DNA of 6,258 bases from Vibrio madracius (GCA_000695745.1 ASHK01000474.1:1-6258); one strand, 5' to 3'. Shown: positions 1 to 6,258, counted from the stretch's first letter. Notes: generated from the letters alone by a model not told the origin. A program made the numbers and translations.

Positions 1-1623
1 GTGAAGATAAAGACGTCACATACTATGTATTTAAAGCGTTGACCCAAACCGAGCAGTATTGGTTAGATGCCCGCGGCGTGCAAAAACGTATGCCTGGGCG
101 GGAGTATCACTTCAAGTACAATCGTCGCCATCAGCCGCCAAGTTGGGTGTCTGAACAAGTGTTTTACCAAATCTTCCCTGAACGCTTTTGTAATGGCGAT
201 CCAGATTTAGTCGTGGAAACGGGTGAATATCAATATCCGTCGCGCAACAGACAGTCTGTGAAAAAACAGTGGGGTGACAGTGTTGGTGATCACGGGGATA
301 CCGGTGCGGTAGAGTTTTTCGGTGGTGACCTTGCCGGTATTGAAAGTAAACTCGATTATCTACAAGACTTAGGTATTACGACACTTTATTTGAACCCAAT
401 ATTTACCTCTTATTCCAACCACAAATACGATACGGTTGATTATTACTCTATTGACCCGAAATTTGGCACCAATGAGCAGTTTGCACAATTGACGGAAAAA
501 CTGCATCAACGAGGCCTAAAAGTAGTGCTAGATGCGGTACTAAACCACACGTCGATTTCCCATTCATGGTTCGATATCCTTGGTCAGGGTAATGGTGCTT
601 ATACATCACAAAACAGCCCGTATCGTGATTATTACTTCTTTGAAGGCAACTCAAATCAGTACGTCGGGTGGAAAGGGATCGATACCTTACCGGTATTGAA
701 TTTCCATAATCAAGAAGTACGCAACCAGATTTATTTGGATGAGAACTCCGTCATCAAACATTGGCTCAAGCTCCTTACAATATTGATGGCTGGCGGTTTG
801 ATGTCATTCACATGTTAGGTGAAGGTGAAGGGGCGACCAACAATGCCCATTATGTAAAAGCATTTCGTGATGCCATGAAAGCGGTGAACCCAGATTCTTA
901 CATGCTTGGTGAACATTTCTTTGAAGCGACGCAGTGGCTTCAAGGAGACCAAGAAGACGGTGCAATGAATTATTATGGCTTTGCTCATCCCATCAGGGCG
1001 CTGTTAGCGGGTAAGGATATTCAGTTTGACCCTATTAATATTGATTGTCGTGAATTTCTACAATGGCTTCAGGAAGCGAGTGCCAAGGTACCTTGGAGCA
1101 ATCAATTAGCGCAGTTAAACCAGTTAGATAGCCACGATACAGAGCGTTTTATTACCACGTTACAAGGGAACAAGGCGAAGTTTGCTATCGCGAATCTGAT
1201 GTTGATGTCTTATGTTGGCTCGCCATGTCTGTATTATGGCGCAGAGATCGCGTTGCAAGGTTCTCACGATCCTGATAACCGACGCTGTTTTCCATGGGAC
1301 CAACTGAAATCTAATGAGTGGCTGCCTTTCTTTAAACAGATAATAGCCATTCGCAAAGCATCCAGCGCCCTTCAAAAGGGAGTTTCATGCCATTGCATGT
1401 TACCGAGTCTTGTTTGGTATTTGCTCGTCAGTTAGGCGATGAAGTGGTGCTTAGTGGATTTAATCTGGGGATGCAGTCGGCAACGGTTGACCTTCCTATC
1501 TGGAAGTTGGGCATAGAAAACGCTGAATTTCGTTGCCCAATGAGTCAGCAAATACTATCTGCTGCTCAAGGTGTGCTCGCCGTCACCATAGAAAGCGAGC
1601 AGTCTTTATTGCTGGTGAATTAA
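1..1623 (+). CDS. malZ: Maltodextrin glucosidase (GH13), 5' partial, two frameshifts
   Basis: Cytoplasmic alpha-glucosidase of the GH13 family that removes glucose from the reducing end of short maltodextrins (known for MalZ). The frame is already open at base 3, with codons reading EDKDVTYYVFKA, so the start lies left of the window; about 540 residues are visible against 605 in E. coli MalZ. Catalytic (beta/alpha)8 barrel motifs are in order: the VFYQIFPERF entry strand, region I DAVLNH (Asp codon 531), region II GWRFDVIH with nucleophile Asp codon 800-802, region III GEHF with acid/base Glu codon 911-913, and region IV SHDTER with Asp codon 1136-1138. The C-terminal beta domain ends at TAA 1621-1623. 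Reading shifts frame twice: at about 770, where AAG|GCT has lost a G, and in the A/G run at 1374-1380. Adding one base at each site restores an uninterrupted MalZ-like protein. It ends 10 bp from convergent dusC. Family assignment is firm; whether the frameshifts are real is doubtful. Confidence 0.9.
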
Positions 1624-1633
1624 ACTCAGCGCT

Positions 1634-2595
1634 CTACCGTGGCAAGGTCTCAAGCACGTTGTCGCGGTAGTATTGGATATGTTCAACGATTGGCGCAGCT
1701 TTGTTGAACGTGCGGATTTCTCGGAACAGGTCATTAGCTTGAGGATACTGCTGCCGAAGATACGAAAACCACTGCTTTACTCGATTAGGGTAGTACAGCC
1801 CTTTGTCGCCTTTGATTTCATAGGTCGAGTAAACTAACAACAGCTCGACGACGTCGTGCCATGGCATGACCGTATGGTTGTGTTTGACCACGTTTCCGAG
1901 ATTGGGGACATTAAAAGCACCGCGACATACCATAAGCGAATCAACTCCCGTTGTGTCAATACAACGTTGGCCGTCTTCAAAGTTCCAAATCTCGCCGTTG
2001 GCAATTAATGGCAGTGATGTTCTCTTGCGTATTTCATTGATGTATTCCCACTTAATCTCACTCGCCTTATAACCGCCACTTTTGGTTCTCGCATGGACGG
2101 TAAGTTCGTTTGCCCCTGCCGTCTCAATCGCACTTACGATTTCAAAACAGTCGTCGGGATTGTCCCAGCCTAAGCGGATTTTTGCGGACACTGGTATTGA
2201 ACCATCAACGGCATCGCGACACGCTTTGACAACATTATGAATGAGCTCAGGATGTTGTAATAACGCTGCGCCGCCTTTGCTTTTATTCACTAATCTCGCC
2301 GGGCAGCCAAAATTAAGGTCGATACCTTTAGCACCAAGGCTAGCCGCTCGTACGGCGTTCTCCGCCATCCAGTGAGGATCTTGACCCAACAGTTGGATGT
2401 GAACGGGCGTCCCTGACTTGGTCATGGAGCCTTGCGCTAATTCAGGACAAAGTCGATAGAAGACGTGGTCGGGAAGGGTTTGGTCAACTACGCGAACAAA
2501 CTCAGTCACGCAGAGATCGTAGTCATTGATCTCTGTGAGAATTTCTCGCATAAGGTGATCTAAAACGCCCTCCATTGGGCCCAAACGACGCGCAT
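1634..2595 (-). CDS. dusC: tRNA-dihydrouridine(16) synthase DusC, start region frameshifted
   Basis: FMN-dependent enzyme that reduces a uridine of the tRNA D-loop to dihydrouridine; DusC acts at U16 (family knowledge). After repair the protein is 320 residues (E. coli DusC 315). It starts MRVVLGPMEG, with the FMN-binding GPMEG near residues 6-10, VHIQLLGQ at 65-72, catalytic Cys98 in NFGCP, then AKIRLGW, HARTKSGGYK, LIANGEIW and VCRGAFNVPNLG of the TIM barrel. Only this start puts the catalytic Cys at 98, the E. coli position. The start ATG is complementary to 2593-2595. One T is missing in a run opposite 2583-2585 (AAA on +), so the main frame instead runs on upstream to 2728 as a spurious extension of about 45 residues that does not resemble DusC. 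The upstream Shine-Dalgarno is weak (GTGAG). The stop is TAG at 1634-1636, convergent with malZ. Confidence 0.92.
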
Positions 2596-2625
2596 ACCAG
2601 TACTCACTATATTCAGGGAGCGAGG

Positions 2626-2654
2626 ATTCTACCTGTTCTAGGATAAAGAATCGA
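2626..2654 (-). promoter_or_regulatory. Candidate sigma70 promoter for dusC
   Basis: On the minus strand, TCGATT (2654-2649, 3/6 to the -35 consensus) is followed after exactly 17 nt by TAGAAT (2631-2626, 5/6 to the -10 consensus). It sits about 30 nt upstream of the repaired dusC start at 2595. The match is moderate and rests on position and spacing only. Confidence 0.35.
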
Positions 2655-2657
2655 CCA

Positions 2658-2686
2658 TTGAGTTCGGCGACATAGCCAAATATACT
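2658..2686 (+). promoter_or_regulatory. Sigma70-like promoter for the YecA-family gene
   Basis: TTGAGT (2658-2663, 4/6) and TATACT (2681-2686, 5/6) are separated by 17 nt, predicting a transcript start near 2693 and a leader of about 25 nt before ATG 2718. It lies back-to-back with the candidate dusC promoter. Its presence supports treating 2596-2717 as intergenic DNA rather than as dusC coding sequence. Confidence 0.6.
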
Positions 2687-2717
2687 TGCGGAAATTTTGA
2701 AAACGAAAGACTGACGT

Positions 2718-3319
2718 ATGAAATTCATTGAGCTTCCTGCTGAATGGGCAGCGAATCTGGCGCATTTTTGGAAGGTGCCATTTTGGCGGCGAATTTTGCT
2801 GTCGAACCATTGAAACCGGAAAGTTGGTTAACTTATGCAATCGCTGACTATACTCCAGCCCAAGAATCTTGGGTTGTCGAACACTTAAATGCGCAATATG
2901 CGTTATTAAAATCGGCGCAATATCATTTAACCTCAATGCTCACGGGCGATGAAGAGCAATTAGCAGACGTTGCTGAAGGCTTCATGACGATTTGGCCTAT
3001 TGTTGAACAACAGTGGGTAAATAAACACTTTTCAGATGGTACGCAGCGCATGCTGCAAGCGCTACTAACGACGTTTATGCTTGCCATTGATGAAGAGCAA
3101 ACACATAACGAAATGCGCCAAGCTGGCTACGACCAGCTACCTCAACTGAGTGAATTTTTACCTCAGCTAGATTCGATGATCCACGAAGTTGGCGCGGCAG
3201 CGGATGAGATGATGATTGGTCATCAATCCCAAACGGTGAATCCATTTAAAAATGTGGGCCGCAACGATCCGTGCCCTTGTGGAAGTGGTAACAAGTTCAA
3301 GAAGTGCTGTGGTCAGTAA
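2718..3319 (+). CDS. YecA/UPF0149-family protein with C-terminal SEC-C motif, one frameshift
   Basis: A protein of about 200 residues after repair. The N-terminal part ([14 protein letters not shown], then a PESWL segment) resembles the alpha-helical UPF0149/YgfB-YecA domain. The C-terminus is a textbook SEC-C metal-binding tail, [18 protein letters not shown], with Cys at about 186, 188, 197 and 198; this motif binds zinc in SecA and related proteins. The cellular role of the family is not established, so none is assigned. ATG 2718 is chosen because it follows the promoter at 2658-2686, an in-frame stop lies just upstream (2712), and it gives [13 protein letters not shown] before the family-like region. 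No strong Shine-Dalgarno precedes it. One T is missing near 2755-2757 (AAT|CT for AAT|TCT), so the intact downstream frame alone would start at the internal ATG 2744. The gene is transcribed alone and ends at the terminator at 3338. Confidence 0.78.
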
Positions 3320-3337
3320 ACGGTACATTAAATAAGA

Positions 3338-3370
3338 AACAAAGCCTCCAACGTGAGGCTTTGTTTTTTT
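3338..3370. terminator. Bidirectional intrinsic terminator between yecA-family gene and dsbB
   Basis: A perfect 11-bp stem (AACAAAGCCTC at 3338-3348 with GAGGCTTTGTT at 3355-3365), a 6-nt loop and T7 at 3364-3370 form a strong rightward terminator 18 bp after the YecA-family stop. Read leftward it follows the repaired dsbB stop (3379) by 13 bp, with a weaker T-rich tail (TTTCTTATTT), so it probably serves both convergent genes. Confidence 0.9.
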
Positions 3371-3378
3371 GGGCGTCG

Positions 3379-3917
3379 TTAAAGGCCATGACCTCGGGAT
3401 TTTGGTAGCTTAGCGCTTTGGGCAACAATAATAATCGCGAGCGCCACTAGATTGCCTGCGAAGATAATCACAAGCCACTGTGGCATAGATAACGTTAAGA
3501 ACTGCCAAACCACTTTTGCACAGTCACCGTAAGCTTCAAATAACGAGGTGCCCATTCGTTAAGCGGAGCCCAACTTGGGAAGTTGACAAACAAGTCACAG
3601 GTTTTAAAAGGCGATGGATTAAATTGATAATCGACATGCTCAAGGGCTAATGTGAGTCCCTTCGTTGCTGAAGCACCCCAAGCGCCTAATCCAATCCAGC
3701 GCATAACCGTATTTTTTGGATTGATCATACCAATCAGCGCTGCACCAGTGATTCCGAACATAGCGACACGTTCGTAGATACACATTACACATGGGGCAAG
3801 TTGCATGACGTGTTGGAAAAATAGCGCGCAAAGCTCAAAGAAAAGGGTGCAGATAAAAAGCAAACCCCACGACAAACGTGTTTTTGAAAATGCTTTGATG
3901 TTGGAAAGAACCGTCAC
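3379..3917 (-). CDS. dsbB: Disulfide bond formation protein DsbB, one frameshift
   Basis: Inner-membrane quinone reductase that reoxidises periplasmic DsbA and passes electrons to ubiquinone or menaquinone (family knowledge). The repaired protein is 179 residues (E. coli 176) with four membrane segments. The first periplasmic loop carries Cys43-Val-Met-Cys46, followed by Tyr-Glu-Arg50 (Arg48 in E. coli, implicated in quinone binding). The second loop carries Cys107 (in FKTCDLF) and Cys133 (in EAYGDC), equivalent to E. coli Cys104 and Cys130. The start is GTG at 3917-3915, with AAGGA (3929-3925) 7 nt upstream. One T is missing in a run opposite 3538-3540; unrepaired, the protein would end at 3495 with 140 residues, losing Cys133 and the last membrane helix. 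The true stop is TAA opposite 3379-3381. It lies 80 bp downstream of nhaB on the same strand. Confidence 0.93.
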
Positions 3918-3924
3918 AGATACG

Positions 3925-3929
3925 TCCTT
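3925..3929 (-). promoter_or_regulatory. Ribosome binding site fixing the dsbB GTG start
   Basis: AAGGA on the minus strand, with a 7-nt spacer to GTG at 3917. It supports the GTG start that yields MTVLSNIKAFSK, a typical vibrio DsbB N-terminus. It lies only 8 nt beyond the terminator-like hairpin that follows nhaB. Confidence 0.7.
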
Positions 3930-3937
3930 GTTGAAAT

Positions 3938-3966
3938 AAAAAAGCTCTGAATACTCAGAGCTTTTT
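3938..3966 (-). terminator. Intrinsic terminator-like hairpin between nhaB and dsbB
   Basis: AGCTCTGA (3943-3950) pairs perfectly with TCAGAGCT (3955-3962) around a 4-nt loop; flanking A and T runs extend the stem at both ends. Read on the minus strand, the hairpin begins about 30 nt after the nhaB stop and is followed by an uninterrupted run of T residues. It should stop most nhaB transcripts before dsbB unless there is read-through. Confidence 0.8.
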
Positions 3967-3997
3967 AACGCGGATTAGTTTCACAATCAACTAAAAA

Positions 3998-5588
3998 TTA
4001 GTGTCCAGATGAGACACTTGCCTCAATTACCTTGCCTGTGGCTTCAGTAATCCAACCTAAATCGTAGAACATGGTTGTCATTGGCTCTAATAGATAGACA
4101 ATGCCAAACAGACCAACGAGAGCAAGAACGATGGTATAAGGAAGAGCCATGATGACCATCTTACCGTAAGAAAGGCGAATCAGCGGCGCCAATGCAGAGG
4201 TAAGTAGGAACAAGAATGCGGCCTGTCCGTTTGGTGTCGCAACTGAAGGTAGGTTAGTACCCGTATTGATAGCGACTGCTAATAAATCGAACTGTGTGCG
4301 ATCAATAACGCCTTCAACCAGAGCGGTCTTAACTTCATTAATGTATACCGTACCGACGAATACGTTATCTGACACCATAGACAGTAGCCCGTTAGCGACA
4401 TAGAACAAGGCTAGCTGAGTACCTTTATCCTCAATATGCAGCACGGCATCGATGATTGGCTTAAACAAACCTGGTCGATAATCACAGCCACGATTGCGAA
4501 GAATACTGCAAGTAGAGCGGTAAAAGGCAGTGCTTCTTCAAACGCTTTACCCATCGAGTGCTCTTCAATAACACCGGTAAATGCTGTTGCCAGAATAATA
4601 ACTGAAAGACCAATAAGTCCAACGGCTGCCAAGTGCATGGCAAGAGCTACGATTAGCCATACCGCAATAGCGCCTTGAATCCATAGTTTTGCAACGTCTT
4701 GATTAGTACGAGTTTTACGTTCTTCACGGTCAAAGTCGACTAGGATCTGACGAACGTTTTCTGGTAGCTTCGCGCCGTAACCGAAGACTTTGAACTTCTC
4801 AACAAGTGCACAAGTAATCAGGCCACAAATGAACACAGGGCTGTCACTGGCAGCATGCGTATAATGAACTCACCAAATAGCCAGCCAGCTTGGTCGGCAA
4901 TGATAAGGTTTTGTGGCTCACCCACCATGGTCATTACACCACCCAGAGCGGTACCAACACCTGCGTGCATTAGTAGCGAACGTAGGAACGCGCGATAATC
5001 TTCCAAGTCGTCACGAGTTAATTCAGAAAGATCTTCATCTTGGGTGTGATCATGAGATGAGCTGCTTGGTTGGCCTGATGCCACTTTGTGATAGATAGAG
5101 TAGAAACCGACAGCAACGCTGATGACAACAGCAATAACAGTAAGCGCATCTAGAAACGCAGAAAGAAACGCAGCCGCGAAACAGAAGGCAAGCGACAACA
5201 TAGTTTTAGAGCGGATACCGAGCAGTATTTTAGTAAAGATGAACAGCAGCAGCTGCTTCATGAAGTAAATACCGGCGACCATAAACACAAGAAGTAGTAG
5301 CACTTCAATGTTGTTGACGATTTCGTGTTTCACCATACCAGGGCTGGTCATTCCAATCGCAACCGCTTCGATTGCAAGTAGACCACCAGGTTGTAACGGG
5401 TAGCATTTTAGCGCCATAGCAAGCGTGAAAATGAACTCAATGACCAACAACCAACCTGCGGTAAACGGATCAATGAAGAAGAAAACGATAGGGTTGATAA
5501 TTAGGAAAGCGATGATCGCTACTTTATACCAATCGGGTGCTTTACCAAGAAAGTTCTTGATAAAAGCATTTCCTAAAGACATCGGCAT
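3998..5588 (-). CDS. nhaB: Na+/H+ antiporter NhaB, two frameshifts
   Basis: Inner-membrane sodium/proton antiporter of the NhaB family, which expels Na+ in exchange for H+ and supports pH and salt homeostasis. The repaired protein is 530 residues, the usual vibrio length (about 528). Its N-terminus [20 protein letters not shown] is typical of vibrio NhaB. Asp147 in FLDALT matches the acidic membrane residue reported as essential in Vibrio alginolyticus NhaB. Other conserved stretches are [31 protein letters not shown] and [18 protein letters not shown] hydrophilic His/Asp-rich loop ([12 protein letters not shown]) lies near residues 175-187. Frame is lost twice: a C missing opposite GGG 4838-4840 (GCC|CCT read as GCCCTG) and a G missing opposite CC 4470-4471. 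One base at each site rejoins the three fragments. ATG 5588 has a weak AAGAG site 7 nt upstream; an in-frame ATG at 5582 is an alternative. The upstream leader appears structured (see the leader entry). Confidence 0.95.
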
Positions 5589-5592
5589 AGTA

Positions 5593-5640
5593 ATACTCTT
5601 ATGTTGTTATTAATCGACAAATGCAAGGGTACGAGAGTAT
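5593..5640 (-). promoter_or_regulatory. Hairpin that could hide the nhaB ribosome binding site
   Basis: ATACTCT (5640-5634) is perfectly complementary to AGAGTAT (5599-5593), which contains the only Shine-Dalgarno-like bases (AAGAG) before nhaB ATG 5588. The 34-nt loop contains CCTTGC (5628-5623), complementary to GCAAGG (5757-5752) at the foot of the upstream three-way junction. Translational control is an inference from these pairings. Confidence 0.4.
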
Positions 5641-5671
5641 TTGAGAGGGCTTCCAAACAATATCTAAACTT

Positions 5672-5725
5672 AAAAAACTTAGTAAACGAACAATGCTTTC
5701 ACGGAGTGGAGACCATTGTTCACTT
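5672..5725 (-). other. Alternative stem followed by a U run in the nhaB leader
   Basis: AAGTGAACAATG (5725-5714) pairs with CATTGTTCGTTT (5695-5684) over 12 bp, including two G-U pairs and a perfect 8-bp core, around an 18-nt loop. Six U residues (5677-5672) follow after a 6-nt gap. The 5' arm lies inside the P3 loop and the loop holds the 3' strands of P1 and P3, so this stem and the three-way junction exclude or knot each other. The gap before the U run makes it a poor canonical terminator. Confidence 0.35.
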
Positions 5726-5837
5726 GCCAAGTCCCTCAGTTGCTGAGCACTCCTTGCTTCGCCCGAAACTCTACTCTTCGGTAAGATTTAGTCAACAAAA
5801 ATAATAAATTCAGATTAGTAAACTTCTACTTTTTGTT

Positions 5838-5895
5838 AAAAACGCGATCTATACGTAATAAGCAAAACATAGACATGCGCAATAGTTGCGTTTTT
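5838..5895. repeat. Inverted repeat with nested hairpin and T5
   Basis: AAAAACGC (5838-5845) and GCGTTTTT (5888-5895) are a perfect 8-bp inverted repeat 42 bp apart. Nested at its right end, CGCAA (5878-5882) and TTGCG (5886-5890) form a 5-bp hairpin with a 3-nt loop directly followed by T5 (5891-5895), which looks like a small rightward terminator. The two pairings share bases and exclude each other. Chance is possible in DNA this AT-rich. Confidence 0.35.
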
Positions 5896-5901
5896 GGGCT
5901 C

Positions 5902-5919
5902 TAGGTGGCTGACCACTTA
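5902..5919. repeat. Imperfect palindrome, possible operator
   Basis: TAGGTGG (5902-5908) and CCACTTA (5913-5919) are 7-bp arms with one mismatch around CTGA. The minus strand reads TGGTCAG across the centre, partly like a FadR-type TGGTCNGACC core, and TGGTCAG recurs on + at 6121-6127. The second half of the FadR site does not fit, so no regulator is assigned. Confidence 0.25.
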
Positions 5920-5944
5920 AAACATGACTCATGGATAATATTCG

Positions 5945-5971
5945 AAACATAGTAGCTAAAAAAGTATGTTT
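5945..5971. repeat. Short inverted repeat followed by T run
   Basis: AAACATA (5945-5951) and TATGTTT (5965-5971) pair perfectly around a 13-nt A-rich loop, and the T run continues to 5973 on +. It could be a weak rightward terminator or chance in AT-rich DNA. Confidence 0.2.
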
Positions 5972-6131
5972 TTCTGCATGATTTGCCATTAATGTTCGAT
6001 AAAAACGTATTGATTAGCTTTGTCTATAGTAGCTCGAATAACCATAATCCATAAGGGGTTTGAGGTTAATAGAACATTAATAAATATGTAATACTTATGC
6101 CTCATACCTATAAATGGTTATGGTCAGTGAA

Positions 6132-6160
6132 TTGTTAAAATGGAGTATTTGCTCTATAAG
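6132..6160 (+). promoter_or_regulatory. Candidate rightward sigma70 promoter near right edge
   Basis: TTGTTA (6132-6137, 4/6) and TATAAG (6155-6160, 5/6) are spaced by 17 nt. It would drive a gene beginning close to or beyond the right edge. An ATG at 6244 is open to the edge (MIGYT) but lacks a ribosome binding site, so no gene is called there. Confidence 0.35.
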
Positions 6161-6258
6161 GTTATTGTTACAGATATAAGTAGTGTAGGTTTACCAAAAT
6201 CTCGAAGTAGTGGTATGATGAGTTTTATACACGAATAAATAAAATGATTGGATACACC

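Larger units (their letters stand above)
5589..5781 (-). promoter_or_regulatory. Structured nhaB 5' leader, candidate cis-regulatory RNA
   Basis: Read on the minus strand (coordinates descending), the leader opens with a 5-bp hairpin, CCGAA (5781-5777) with TTCGG (5767-5763). After a 9-nt linker comes a compact three-way junction. P1 is GGAGTG (5753-5748) with CACTCC (5708-5703). P2 is CTCAG (5747-5743) with CTGAG (5739-5735) around CAA. P3 is GGAC (5734-5731) with GTCT (5713-5710). Only one base in the junction is unpaired. Further downstream are an alternative 12-bp stem, a U run and a hairpin covering the ribosome binding site. I recognise no known riboswitch class; lysine, glycine, TPP, SAM-I, c-di-GMP and cobalamin cores are absent. 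Pairings were found by eye, and a missing base cannot be excluded given the indels elsewhere. Confidence 0.45.
5589..6258. other. 670-bp AT-rich region without a convincing gene
   Basis: No reading frame here shows recognisable protein sequence, good length or a ribosome binding site. The part beside nhaB is the structured leader. From about 5820 to the right edge the DNA is clearly more AT-rich than the genes and holds short inverted repeats and one candidate rightward promoter. In E. coli and, as I recall, in vibrios fadR lies divergent from nhaB; no fadR coding sequence is visible here, so it must be further right or absent. Confidence 0.6.

Noticed and set aside
761..1435. Separate proteins for the three pieces of malZ
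   Set aside because: The pieces join into one GH13 enzyme with catalytic regions I-IV in order; the internal starts are products of single-base frameshifts.
1635..1671. Imperfect hairpin at the dusC 3' end as a malZ/dusC terminator
   Set aside because: CTACCGTG/CGCGGTAG has a 21-nt loop, includes a G-U pair and lacks a T run; it lies within dusC coding sequence.
4411..5588. Separate membrane proteins for the three pieces of nhaB
   Set aside because: Fragments overlap at frameshift points and together give one 530-residue NhaB.
5600..5800. Lysine, glycine, TPP, SAM or c-di-GMP riboswitch, integron attC/VCR or ERIC repeat upstream of nhaB
   Set aside because: The conserved core sequences of each, as I recall them, are absent on both strands; only isolated short resemblances occur.
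5601..5804. 67-codon rightward open frame within the nhaB leader
   Set aside because: No family resemblance or ribosome binding site, and it runs antisense through the structured leader.
6148..6258. Leftward frame open from the right edge to a stop near 6148, about 36 codons
   Set aside because: AT-driven hydrophobic codons with no recognisable protein; too short to support.
6244..6258. ATG at 6244 as the start of fadR or another gene
   Set aside because: MIGYT does not match FadR (which starts near MVIKAKSPAGFAE), and no ribosome binding site precedes it; only five codons are visible.
1..6258. CRISPR array, insertion sequence, tRNA or rRNA gene, toxin-antitoxin or defence system
   Set aside because: No regular repeats, transposase motifs, tRNA-like folds or relevant protein motifs were seen on either strand.

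Overview
This window is bacterial and most likely from the chromosome of a Vibrio or close relative (Vibrionaceae). The basis is the near-diagnostic NhaB and DsbB sequences, moderate GC in the genes, AT-rich intergenic DNA and the nhaB-dsbB order. Assignments come from recalled family sequences and motifs; no search was run.

Layout, left to right: (1) malZ, a GH13 maltodextrin glucosidase on +, missing its N-terminus at the left edge (to 1623). (2) dusC, tRNA-dihydrouridine synthase on - (1634-2595), convergent with malZ and only 10 bp from it. (3) A 122-bp divergent intergenic region holding back-to-back sigma70-like promoters. (4) A YecA/UPF0149-family protein with a C-terminal SEC-C metal-binding motif on + (2718-3319). 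(5) A strong bidirectional terminator (3338-3370). (6) dsbB on - (3379-3917), then a second terminator-like hairpin, then nhaB on - (3998-5588). nhaB and dsbB are co-oriented, as in E. coli. (7) 670 bp of AT-rich DNA without a convincing gene (5589-6258). The 200 bp next to nhaB folds on paper into a compact multi-helix leader; the rest has short inverted repeats and one candidate rightward promoter.

Every protein gene here is interrupted by single-base deletions relative to its family: two in malZ, one in dusC, one in yecA, one in dsbB and two in nhaB. All seven restore a full-length family-like protein when one base is added, usually by lengthening a short run of identical bases. Such uniform, deletion-only damage in five otherwise well-preserved genes points to sequencing or assembly error rather than real decay. 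Gene boundaries below are for the repaired reading frames and differ from simple open reading frames.

Functionally the genes are housekeeping and not one pathway: maltodextrin breakdown (malZ), tRNA modification (dusC), a putative metal-binding protein (yecA), disulfide-bond generation (dsbB) and sodium/proton homeostasis (nhaB). The most interesting non-coding signal is the nhaB leader: a 5-bp hairpin, a tight three-way junction and mutually exclusive pairings, one of which would cover the nhaB ribosome binding site. This is what a riboswitch or other cis-acting RNA sensor could look like, but I cannot match it to a known class.
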